The notes beneath the pieces are model-generated. The model made no database searches. It was not told the DNA's origin and saw nothing but the letters and a program-made list of their open reading frames with translations. Source: Burkholderiales bacterium (GTDB taxonomy: Bacteria; Pseudomonadota; Gammaproteobacteria; Burkholderiales; Burkholderiaceae_C). From it: DNA of 10,458 bases. A program made the translations under genes and the position numbers. Of the stretch, positions 1 through 6,568 are shown in pieces (within the stretch, counting starts at the first letter, position 1; every line of letters starts with the position of its first letter). The DNA is taken from positions 1 through 10,458 of the forward strand of contig JABMMR010000314.1 in NCBI GenBank assembly GCA_013205525.1, read 5' to 3'.

Positions 1-1071
1 CCATTCGGCAACATGGCACTGGGCGCAACCCGAAGACACAAACAAAGCCTCGCCGCGCATGACTTCAGGTTTGTCGGTGTGACGCTGCTTAGGTACTTCC
101 AAGGACTGCACCCAAAACGTGATCGAGTCCCACAACTCGGGGCGCAATTCGGGCTTGGCTCCTTTGATGGCGGCCAAGCACTCATGTTGCACCGGCTGGC
201 AATAGGGTTGTGGGTAGACCGCCGAGGTCACGCCTATATCGCCTAAAAAAGCCGAGGCAATTTGTTGCTTGATACTGGGTTCATTGGCCTTCCAACCAAA
301 GCGCCCCAAGGCCTGTTTTTTATGGATATCGTCGCGCACAAAGTTGGGCCGCCCATTCAGCCCCTGTGCTTTTTGCTGTTGCGCAACTTGCAAAATATCT
401 TTTTCGTTGATGGCTTCCAAATAACCCAAACCCACCATGGCTTGGCTGTTACGCAGCGACATCATCACGCCCTCAGCCAAGGGGCCAAAGTTGGTTTTTT
501 CAATCCTTACTTTAGGTTCCCGCAACTCTATGCGCTCACCATCGGGAAAAGAAAAGTTTTTTGCGACCCAATCGACATACACCTCGGCCTCACCCGCCCG
601 AACTTCGGGGTCTTTGCGGGTGACGGTATCAAACATTTGTATGTCTGTGCCGTAATGCGGGTCGGACTTAGGCTCGCCGTGCGGCCCCTCGCCTGGCACA
701 GAGATGCGCAGTACATGTTGAATCGCCAAAGCACCACTGGCATCCAAGGCCCTGCCGCGTCCTGCGTTGAGGTGGCAGGCGGCGCAATTGGTGGCCAAAA
801 ACATAGGGCCTAAACCCCATTCGCCACCCGCAGGTCCGGGTTGAGACAAGTCCCACACCAAGGGAATGACGGGGTTGTTGACCGCCATCCAAAAATTGGC
901 GAAGACTTTCTCACCCTGAAGAAACAACTGGGTTTGCTTGGCCGACAAACCGGCCACCGCTTGCCTGTACACCTCTTGCGGCAAGACTGATTTATCGGCC
1001 GGTGTTTGAGTGACAGCAACTGTAGGCAACAGCAACAACAAAGCGGCAAGAACACAACCCAGTTTTTTCAT
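1..1071 (-). CDS. Di-haem cytochrome c, DUF1111 / putative thiol oxidoreductase family (C-terminus cut by left window edge)
   Basis: The reading frame is open from the ATG at 1071-1069 to base 1 with no stop, giving 357 visible residues. It starts with a signal peptide (MKK, then a Leu/Ala-rich core to about residue 20), so the protein should act in the periplasm. Two c-type haem motifs are seen: CAACH at residues 96-100, preceded by GLGPMF, and CAQCH at 349-353 (bases 13-27). Between them are YG, 'GRFGWKA' and 'FLGDIGVTSAVYP', which match my memory of DUF1111 (COG3488-type) di-haem oxidoreductases, a family distantly like MauG/cytochrome c peroxidases. The true reaction of most members is unknown. 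These proteins usually have 400-500 residues, so perhaps 50-150 are missing off-window. It is the last gene seen of the leftward operon, 12 bp after the FAH-family gene, with only a weak Shine-Dalgarno. Why it sits with sugar-acid enzymes is unclear; electron transfer for a periplasmic oxidation is possible but speculative. Confidence 0.85.
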   Translation of the reverse strand, partial: MKKLGCVLAALLLLLPTVAVTQTPADKSVLPQEVYRQAVAGLSAKQTQLFLQGEKVFANFWMAVNNPVIPLVWDLSQPGPAGGEWGLGPMFLATNCAACHLNAGRGRALDASGALAIQHVLRISVPGEGPHGEPKSDPHYGTDIQMFDTVTRKDPEVRAGEAEVYVDWVAKNFSFPDGERIELREPKVRIEKTNFGPLAEGVMMSLRNSQAMVGLGYLEAINEKDILQVAQQQKAQGLNGRPNFVRDDIHKKQALGRFGWKANEPSIKQQIASAFLGDIGVTSAVYPQPYCQPVQHECLAAIKGAKPELRPELWDSITFWVQSLEVPKQRHTDKPEVMRGEALFVSSGCAQCHVAEW

Positions 1072-1083
1072 AAGGTACCGGTC

Positions 1084-1950
1084 TCAATGTTTTTTGTAGG
1101 CAACCACGGTTTGGTGCTGCTCGCCCAGTCCATCAATACCCAAGGACATGGTGTCGCCGGCTTTGAGGAAGACAGGGGCAGGTTTGCCGTTTTTCTTCAT
1201 GCCCATTCCCACACCCGGTGGTGTGCCGGTGGTGATGACGTCGCCTGGCATCAAGGTCATGAATTGACTGACATAGCTGACCAGTTTGGCCACATTGAAG
1301 ACCATGGTTTTGGTATTGCCGGTTTGCATGCGCACGCCATTGACGTCTAGCCACATGGCCAAGCGCTGGGGTTGGGGCACCTCATCTTTGGTGACCAGCC
1401 AAGGGCCGATAGGGCCAAAGGTGTCGCAACCCTTGCCCTTGTCCCAGGTGAGGCCGCGCTCGAGTTGGTATTCGCGCTCGGACACATCGTTGACGGTGCA
1501 AAAGCCCGCCACATAGTTGAGGGCTTGGGCTTGCGACACATAACTGGCACGCGTGCCAATGACCACGCCCAACTCGACTTCCCAGTCGGTCTTGACCGAG
1601 TTCTTGGGCAGCATGACGTTGTCGTTAGGGCCTTGCACACAGCTGTTGGCCTTCATAAACACCACCGGTTCTTTGGGAACGGGCAGGTTGGATTCAGCCG
1701 CATGGTCGGCATAGTTCAAGCCAATGGCAATGAATTTGCCCACATGGCTGATAGGGCAACCCATGCGCGGCTTGCCCTTGACCAAGGGCAACGTAGCGGT
1801 CTTGATGCGCGAGAGTTTGGCCAAAGCTTTGTCGCTTAAATGCTCGGGCGTGACATCGGCAATGACCTGACTTAAGTCACGCAGTTTGCCCTCAGCGTCG
1901 ATGAGGCCGGGTTTTTCGCGGCCCATTTGGCCATAGCGCACAAGTTTCAT
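1084..1950 (-). CDS. Fumarylacetoacetate hydrolase-family protein, probable 2,4-diketo-3-deoxy-sugar-acid hydrolase
   Basis: This is a 288-residue cytoplasmic enzyme of the FAH superfamily, which cleaves C-C bonds next to a diketo group using a divalent metal. Visible family signatures are IGLNY (76-80) with His83, DWEVELGVVIG (122-132) whose Glu124 and Glu126 should bind the metal, Asp155 in 'VND' as third ligand, and TGTPPGVG (241-248). Length and N-terminal domain (residues 1-65) match the bacterial group that includes 2,4-diketo-3-deoxy-L-fuconate hydrolase, 2,4-diketo-3-deoxypentonate hydrolase and the mis-named ureidoglycolate lyases. The two upstream SDR genes favour the diketo-acid role: products would be pyruvate plus lactate (6-deoxyhexonate substrate) or glycolate (pentonate substrate). 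A clear AGGAG at 1960-1956 lies 5 bases before the ATG. The gap to the upstream SDR is 18 bp. Family assignment is firm; exact substrate is inference. Confidence 0.9.
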   Translation of the reverse strand: MKLVRYGQMGREKPGLIDAEGKLRDLSQVIADVTPEHLSDKALAKLSRIKTATLPLVKGKPRMGCPISHVGKFIAIGLNYADHAAESNLPVPKEPVVFMKANSCVQGPNDNVMLPKNSVKTDWEVELGVVIGTRASYVSQAQALNYVAGFCTVNDVSEREYQLERGLTWDKGKGCDTFGPIGPWLVTKDEVPQPQRLAMWLDVNGVRMQTGNTKTMVFNVAKLVSYVSQFMTLMPGDVITTGTPPGVGMGMKKNGKPAPVFLKAGDTMSLGIDGLGEQHQTVVAYKKH

Positions 1951-1968
1951 TTTTGCTCCTGTAAAAAA

Positions 1969-2727
1969 TCAATAGGTGGAACGTCCACCCGACAAATCGA
2001 ACACCGCACCGGTGGAGAAGGAACAATCTTCGGTAGACAACCAAGCCACCATGGCGGCGATTTCGTCAGGTGTACCAAAGCGGCCCATGGGAATTTTGCT
2101 CAGCATGAACTGTATGTGCTCGGGCGTCAGTTGGTCAAAGATGGGGGTCTTCACCGCCGCAGGTGTGACGCAGTTGACGCGCACGCCGGTGTCAGCCAAT
2201 TCTTTGCCCAGCGATTTGGTGAGAGCGATGACCGCCGCTTTGCTCGCGCTGTAGGCACTGGCGTTGGGGTTGCCGTCTTTGCCGGCCACAGAGGCAATGT
2301 TGACAATACGCCCATAGTTACGCGCCTTCATGTGCGGTGCCAACTCGCGGCAGCAGTAATACAAGCCGTTGACATTGATGTCAAACACTTTGTGCCAATC
2401 GGCCAGGGGGTAGTCCCAGGACTTCATGTTCGGACCCGAAATCCCCGCGCTGTTGACCAAGGCGTCCACGGGGGCAAAAGTGATGCTTTGTTTCACCGCC
2501 TCCACCACTTGCGGATGCTGGGTTAAATCCACCTGCACGCTGTGCACCACAGCGCCGGGAACAGCTTTTCTGAATGCGGCTTGTGCTTGGGCCATGCCAT
2601 CCGCGTCATAGTCCCATACCGTCACTTGTGCGCCTGAGCGCAACAAGCGCTGCACTATGGCGAAACCAAGGCCACTCGCGCCGCCTGTCACCACCGCGTG
2701 GCGGCCTTGCATATCGAGTTGGTTCAT
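1969..2727 (-). CDS. Classical SDR-family NAD-dependent oxidoreductase (second SDR of the operon)
   Basis: This 252-residue protein is a full-length classical short-chain dehydrogenase. Visible features are the nucleotide-binding TGGASGLG (14-21), Asp39 at the end of the second beta strand (favouring NAD over NADP), NSAG (92-95), Asn118, and the catalytic Ser146, Tyr159 and Lys163 in the YxASK motif. It ends with 'DLSGGRSTY'. Annotation pipelines would name it FabG-like or glucose 1-dehydrogenase-like, but operon position suggests a sugar or sugar-acid substrate. It might oxidise the aldose at C1, or act on another hydroxyl or stereoisomer of the pathway intermediate. It lies 16 bp after the first SDR, and its Shine-Dalgarno GAAGGA (2739-2734) sits in that gap, 6 bases before the ATG. 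The specific reaction cannot be told from sequence. Confidence 0.9.
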   Translation of the reverse strand: MNQLDMQGRHAVVTGGASGLGFAIVQRLLRSGAQVTVWDYDADGMAQAQAAFRKAVPGAVVHSVQVDLTQHPQVVEAVKQSITFAPVDALVNSAGISGPNMKSWDYPLADWHKVFDINVNGLYYCCRELAPHMKARNYGRIVNIASVAGKDGNPNASAYSASKAAVIALTKSLGKELADTGVRVNCVTPAAVKTPIFDQLTPEHIQFMLSKIPMGRFGTPDEIAAMVAWLSTEDCSFSTGAVFDLSGGRSTY

Positions 2728-2743
2728 CGTTTTTCCTTCAGTT

Positions 2744-3478
2744 TCAAATGGTCATGCCACCGTCGACCGAATAGGCCTGACCGGTGGTGAATTGCGATTC
2801 GTCACTGGCTAAAAACACCACGATGGGGGCAATTTCATGGGCTTGCGCAAGTCGCCCCATCGGTTGACGGGCGATAAAGTCTTTGCGCGCTTGCACAGGA
2901 TCGGCTTGGCTGTTGATGCGGTCATGCAAGGAAGGTGTGTCCACCGTGCCAGGACAAATCGCATTGCAGCGAATGCCTTGTCGCACATGGTCTGCAGCCA
3001 CAGCCTTGGTCAAACCAACCACCGCAGCTTTACTCGCGCCATAGACAAAGCGGTTGGGCAAGCCTTTGACGCTAGACGCCACACTGGCCATATTGATGAT
3101 GCTGCCCCCGCCATGGGCAATCATTTTGGGCAAGGCCGCTTGTATCGCCCAAAACTGCGAACGCACATTGAGGTTGAAGGCCAAGTCCCAGTCTTCATCG
3201 GTGGCCGTCAAGGCGGTGCCGCTGTGTACAAAACCTGCGCAGTTGAATAAGCCATCGATGCGCTCCATTGATGCCACTTGCGCTTTTATCGCAGCTTTGT
3301 CCATCACATCCAAGACGGCGGTGTGAATATGGGCCATGCCCTTGAAACCTTCGAGCAAAACGGGGTTAACGTCGGTGGCCCAAACGGTCGCGCCTTGGGC
3401 CACCATGGCCAGCACCGTGGCCTTGCCAATGCCTTGTCCCGCCGCGGTAATCAGTATGTTTTTACCTTGTAATCGCAT
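2744..3478 (-). CDS. SDR-family dehydrogenase, probable 2-keto-3-deoxy-L-fuconate / 2-keto-3-deoxypentonate 4-dehydrogenase
   Basis: This 244-residue SDR heads the leftward operon. It has TAAGQGIG (11-18), Asp36 after the second strand (NAD preference), NCAG (79-82), Asn104, and Ser132/Tyr146/Lys150. The Ser-Tyr spacing of 14 is one more than the usual 13, as I recall for the BDH2 (DHRS6) branch. The C-terminal half, from 'CPGTVDTPSL' through 'LASDES' to the final 'DGG', strongly resembles BDH2 and the bacterial 2-keto-3-deoxy-L-fuconate dehydrogenase. Arg143, Arg187 and Arg204 fall where BDH2 has the arginines thought to hold a substrate carboxylate, which fits a keto-acid substrate. The proposed role is oxidation of C4-OH of the 2-keto-3-deoxy acid to the 2,4-diketo acid cleaved by the downstream FAH-family enzyme. 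A 3-hydroxybutyrate dehydrogenase activity is the main alternative. A Shine-Dalgarno AGGAAA (3488-3483) supports the start. Confidence 0.88.
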   Translation of the reverse strand: MRLQGKNILITAAGQGIGKATVLAMVAQGATVWATDVNPVLLEGFKGMAHIHTAVLDVMDKAAIKAQVASMERIDGLFNCAGFVHSGTALTATDEDWDLAFNLNVRSQFWAIQAALPKMIAHGGGSIINMASVASSVKGLPNRFVYGASKAAVVGLTKAVAADHVRQGIRCNAICPGTVDTPSLHDRINSQADPVQARKDFIARQPMGRLAQAHEIAPIVVFLASDESQFTTGQAYSVDGGMTI

Positions 3479-3494
3479 GGTATTTCCTAGGTCT

Positions 3495-3513
3495 TCTGGC
3501 GCTGGGGCGCAGA
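3495..3513. repeat. Imperfect inverted repeat, possible operator
   Basis: The left arm TCTGGCGC (3495-3502) and right arm GCGCAGA (3507-3513) are reverse complements apart from one bulged G, with a TGGG loop. It lies between the candidate minus-strand -10 (3524-3519) and the SDR start codon, where a repressor could block transcription. It is short and GC-rich, so chance is a real alternative. Confidence 0.25.
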
Positions 3514-3617
3514 TAAGAATGATAGGGCTAAGCAGCAGCAGTCTTGGCTACGGGTTTGTGCGGATGAGCATGGCCTTGACGCGGCGGTATGGTGCGTGCA
3601 GGTGTCTTTATTTACTC

Positions 3618-3623
3618 AGAGGG
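3618..3623 (+). promoter_or_regulatory. Ribosome binding site deciding the dctP start
   Basis: AGAGGG lies 8 bases before the ATG at 3632. An upstream in-frame ATG at 3596 has no such site and would put 12 extra residues before the signal peptide. The binding site and the signal-peptide layout both favour 3632. Confidence 0.55.
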
Positions 3624-3631
3624 TTTGTGCC

Positions 3632-4615
3632 ATGCGTTTTCAGTCATTGTTTCGCCCCTCTTGGCTGTTGCTGGCTTGGTGTGCCATCACTTTACCTACC
3701 GTGTCATTGGCTCAGCAAAAACTCAAATGGGCCCATGTGTATGAATCTGCCGAACCCTACCATACCGAGTCGGTATGGGCGGCTGAAGAAATCAAAAAAC
3801 GCAGCAACGGTAAATTTGATATTCAGGTATTTCCCGCGTCAAGCTTGGGCAAAGAAACCGATTTAAACCAAGGCCTCACCTTAGGCTCGGTCGACATCGT
3901 CATTGGCGGCCCCTCGTTTGCCGCCCGCAGCTACCCCCGCTTTGGCATCGCTTACTACCCCTTTATCTTTCGCGATGGCGACCACCTGCTGGCCTACGCT
4001 AAAAGCCCCTTGTTTCAAGAAATGGTCAAGGAATTTCGCAATAAAAGCGGCATCCAAGTCACCGCCTACACCTACTACGGCGCACGCCACACCAGCGCAC
4101 AAAAGCCTTTCAGCCAATGCGCCGATATCAAAGGCTTGAAAATTCGTGTGCCCGATGCACCCGCTTACACCGCCACATGGCAGGCCTGCGGAGCCAACCC
4201 CACGCCGATTGCTTTTGCCGAGGTCTACTTGGCCCTGCAAAACGGCACGGTGGATGCCCAAGAGAACCCACTCACCACCATCGAAGCGAAAAAGTTTTTC
4301 GAGGTGCAAAAGTCCATCATGCTGACCGGCCATATCGTTGACGGCTTGGTCACCATGGTGGCACCCCATGTGTGGAGCACACTCAATCCGGCAGAGCAAA
4401 AAATATTCACCGAGGTGATGCAAGAAGCCGCTGCCAGAGCCAGCGCCAAGGTCAAAAAACGCGAAGCTGAGTTGATCGACATCTTCAAGAAAAAAGGCTT
4501 GCAGGTGGTGGAGGTCAACCGCAAAAGCTTTCAAGACGCGGTGCTGAAAAACAAGCCTGTGGAAAGCCTGGGCCTGACACGCGCCGACTACGACCGCGTG
4601 CAAGCTGCCAAATGA
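3632..4615 (+). CDS. dctP: TRAP transporter periplasmic solute-binding protein (DctP family)
   Basis: From the ATG at 3632 the product has 327 residues. A signal peptide covers residues 1-27, with Arg at 2 and 9, a hydrophobic stretch to about 26, and likely cleavage after SLA before QQK. The mature protein shows TRAP DctP-family features: 'SLGKETDL' near residue 71, 'GSVDIVIGGPS' near 85-95, KIRVP with Arg172 (the family's conserved arginine that salt-bridges the ligand carboxylate), and 'EVYLALQNGTVDAQENP' (197-213). It binds an organic acid in the periplasm and delivers it to the membrane subunits. The arginine together with the dehydratase downstream points to a sugar acid. Its stop codon overlaps the start of the next gene (ATGA), typical of translational coupling. 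Cys163 and Cys186 in the mature protein might form a disulphide. The exact ligand is not readable from sequence. Confidence 0.93.
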   Translation: MRFQSLFRPSWLLLAWCAITLPTVSLAQQKLKWAHVYESAEPYHTESVWAAEEIKKRSNGKFDIQVFPASSLGKETDLNQGLTLGSVDIVIGGPSFAARSYPRFGIAYYPFIFRDGDHLLAYAKSPLFQEMVKEFRNKSGIQVTAYTYYGARHTSAQKPFSQCADIKGLKIRVPDAPAYTATWQACGANPTPIAFAEVYLALQNGTVDAQENPLTTIEAKKFFEVQKSIMLTGHIVDGLVTMVAPHVWSTLNPAEQKIFTEVMQEAAARASAKVKKREAELIDIFKKKGLQVVEVNRKSFQDAVLKNKPVESLGLTRADYDRVQAAK

Positions 4616-5151
4616 GCGCCGACCACGACAGCTTGGCCGCCTCGTTTGGCGAATTGGATGAAAAGGTAGACCTCTCGGCCACGATTGCCGAGGCTTGGTT
4701 GGCCTTGTTTTTTTTCTGGGCGCTGGGCTTGACCGTGCTCTACCAGTTCATCACCCGCTATGTGTTCAACGACTCGGCCGCTTGGACCGAAGAAATTGCC
4801 CGCTATTTGCTGATTGCCACGGTGTTTATTGGCGCGGTCATTGGGGTGGCTAAAAACAACCATATTCAAGTGGATTTTTTCTACCGCTTTATGCCCAGCG
4901 GCGTGGCACGCGGGGTGTCTTTGCTGACCGATGTGTTGCGGGTGGCTTTTTTGGCCTTCGCCAGTTACCTGACATGGTTGCTGATGCAAAAAATGGGCAA
5001 CTACCAAATGACCATCGTCAACCTGCCCATGAACATCGTCTACGGTGTGGTGTTGTTGGCTTTTGTGTTGATGACTTGGCGCGCGGTTTGGGTGATGCAG
5101 CGCCACTGGCAACAAGGTTTTAGCCAGCTCGAGCGGCCCGACACCTTCTAA
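4612..5151 (+). CDS. dctQ: TRAP transporter small membrane subunit (DctQ family)
   Basis: The 179-residue protein has four predicted membrane segments at about 27-50, 62-82, 103-125 and 141-161, the standard DctQ topology. 'FITRYVFN' followed by 'WTEEIARY' (58-65) is the family signature between helices one and two. It forms the membrane complex with the large subunit and supports docking of the binding protein. The start overlaps the dctP stop by four bases and has no clear Shine-Dalgarno, so translation probably depends on ribosomes finishing dctP. Length is normal for the family. Confidence 0.93.
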   Translation: MSADHDSLAASFGELDEKVDLSATIAEAWLALFFFWALGLTVLYQFITRYVFNDSAAWTEEIARYLLIATVFIGAVIGVAKNNHIQVDFFYRFMPSGVARGVSLLTDVLRVAFLAFASYLTWLLMQKMGNYQMTIVNLPMNIVYGVVLLAFVLMTWRAVWVMQRHWQQGFSQLERPDTF

Positions 5152-5158
5152 GACCTGC

Positions 5159-6556
5159 ATGTTAAAAATCATTTTTCTGTTTTTGTTGAGTGGTGGTTTA
5201 CCCGTGGCTATGGCCATGGCCGCTGCCTCGCTCTTGTACCTTTTGTTCGTGCCCAGTTCGCCGCCCTTTGTGGTGGTGCACCGCATGGTCTCGGGCATAG
5301 ACAGCTTCCCTTTGCTGGCGGTGCCGTTTTTTATTTTGGCGGGCAACCTCATGAACACGGCTGGCATCACCCAGCGCATTTACAGCTATGCGCTGGCGCT
5401 GGTGGGTTGGCTCAAAGGCGGCTTGGGCCATGTGAACGTGGTGGGCTCGGTGGTGTTTGCCGGCATGAGTGGCACAGCCATCGCGGACGCCGCGGGCTTG
5501 GGCACGATAGAGATCAAGGCCATGACCGACCATGGCTATGACGCTGAATTTGCGGTGGGTGTCACCGCCGCCTCGGCCACCTTGGGGCCCATCATTCCGC
5601 CCAGCTTGCCGTTCGTGATCTACGGCATGATGGCCAATGTCTCGGTCGGCGCGTTGTTTTTGGCCGGCATCATGCCTGGCCTTGTCATGGCCTTGCTGAT
5701 GATGCTCACTGTGGCCTATTTCGCCCATAAAAATGGCTGGGGCGGGGACGTAAAGTTTGAGTGGCCCAAATTGCTCAAAGCCTTGACAGAGAGCTTGGTG
5801 GTTGTGGCTTGGCCCTTGGGGGTGTGGTGGTTGATCACCGATCTGGGCACCCAGCCTCAGGTCACGGTGCTGGTGGGTTTGCTGCTGCTGTTTGCCGCTG
5901 ACAAACTGTTTAATTTTCAAGCCGTGCTGCCCATCATGACGCCGGTGCTGTTGATTGGCGGCATGACCACCGGTGTGTTCACCCCTACCGAAGGGGCGAT
6001 TGCAGCTTGTGTTTGGGCGATGATTTTGGGCTTTGCTTGGTACCGCACCTTGCACTTCAAGCTGTTTGTGAAAATTTGCCTCGACACGGTAGAGACCACC
6101 GCCACGGTGTTGTTCATTGTTGCTGCAGCCAGTATTTTTGGTTGGTTGCTCACCGCCACCGGTGTGACCGCCGCGATTGGCCAGTGGGTTTTGGGCGTCA
6201 CCGATCAACCTTGGCAGTTTTTGTTGCTGGCCAATTTGCTCATGCTGTTTGTGGGTTGCTTTTTAGAACCCACAGCCGCCATCACCATTCTTGTGCCGAT
6301 TTTGGTTCCCATCTGCCAGCAACTCGGTATCGACTTGGTTCATTTCGGCTTGATCATGGTGCTCAACCTGATGATTGGCCTGCTGCACCCGCCCATGGGT
6401 ATGGTGCTGTTTGTGCTGGCGCGGGTGGCCAAGCTCAGTGTCGAGCGCACCACCATGGCCATCTTGCCGTGGTTGGTGCCACTGCTGGGCAGCCTGCTGT
6501 TGATCACCTATGTGCCCAGCATTGCCCTGTGGTTGCCCCGTTTGATGGCTTCTTGA
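5159..6556 (+). CDS. dctM: TRAP transporter large membrane subunit (DctM family)
   Basis: The 465-residue, very hydrophobic protein is the ion-coupled translocation subunit. Family landmarks are 'VPFFILAGNLM' (55-65), 'AGMSGTAIADAAGLGTI' (101-117), 'GPIIPPSLPFVIYG' (143-156), 'GVFTPTEGA' (272-280), 'FLEPTAAI' (368-375) and 'LLHPPMGMVLF' (408-418). It is about 35-40 residues longer than the usual 425-430. The extra length appears to be around residues 215-255, where a hydrophobic stretch ending in 'LLLLFAADKLFNF' adds membrane-spanning sequence before the conserved GVFTPTE loop. It starts 7 bp after dctQ with no clear Shine-Dalgarno and is followed 12 bp later by the dehydratase gene, so the four genes look like one transcript. 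Confidence 0.93.
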   Translation: MLKIIFLFLLSGGLPVAMAMAAASLLYLLFVPSSPPFVVVHRMVSGIDSFPLLAVPFFILAGNLMNTAGITQRIYSYALALVGWLKGGLGHVNVVGSVVFAGMSGTAIADAAGLGTIEIKAMTDHGYDAEFAVGVTAASATLGPIIPPSLPFVIYGMMANVSVGALFLAGIMPGLVMALLMMLTVAYFAHKNGWGGDVKFEWPKLLKALTESLVVVAWPLGVWWLITDLGTQPQVTVLVGLLLLFAADKLFNFQAVLPIMTPVLLIGGMTTGVFTPTEGAIAACVWAMILGFAWYRTLHFKLFVKICLDTVETTATVLFIVAAASIFGWLLTATGVTAAIGQWVLGVTDQPWQFLLLANLLMLFVGCFLEPTAAITILVPILVPICQQLGIDLVHFGLIMVLNLMIGLLHPPMGMVLFVLARVAKLSVERTTMAILPWLVPLLGSLLLITYVPSIALWLPRLMAS

Positions 6557-6568
6557 TTTCACTTTGTT

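Larger units (their letters stand above)
3479..3631. promoter_or_regulatory. Divergent intergenic region controlling both catabolic operons
   Basis: This 153-bp region separates the starts of the leftward SDR operon and the rightward TRAP operon, so both promoters should lie here. On the minus strand a TATCAT hexamer (3524-3519) matches five of six -10 positions and would give a leader of about 34 bases, but no good -35 box is spaced correctly. On the plus strand TTGACG (3576-3581) resembles a -35 box, but no convincing -10 follows at 16-18 bases. An imperfect dyad is listed separately. The function as a divergent promoter region is inferred mainly from gene layout. Confidence 0.5.

Noticed and set aside
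262..813. 183-residue plus-strand open frame opposite the cytochrome gene
   Set aside because: The minus strand here encodes a protein with two haem motifs and a signal peptide; the plus frame has no motif or ribosome site.
3531..3542. AGCAGCAGCAGT run as a microsatellite
   Set aside because: It has only about three and a half units in non-coding DNA and is too short to suggest phase variation.
3881..4603. 240-residue minus-strand open frame across dctP
   Set aside because: It is antisense to a binding-protein gene with a signal peptide and family motifs; the composition looks like a mirror of that gene.
4588..5379. 263-residue minus-strand open frame across dctQ and the start of dctM
   Set aside because: It is His/Gln-rich with no recognisable family and spans two convincing genes in the opposite direction.
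5198..6208. 336-residue open frame on the minus strand across dctM
   Set aside because: It is rich in His, Gln, Arg and Gly with no domain, and lies wholly antisense to a well-supported membrane protein gene. It is a by-product of codon bias.
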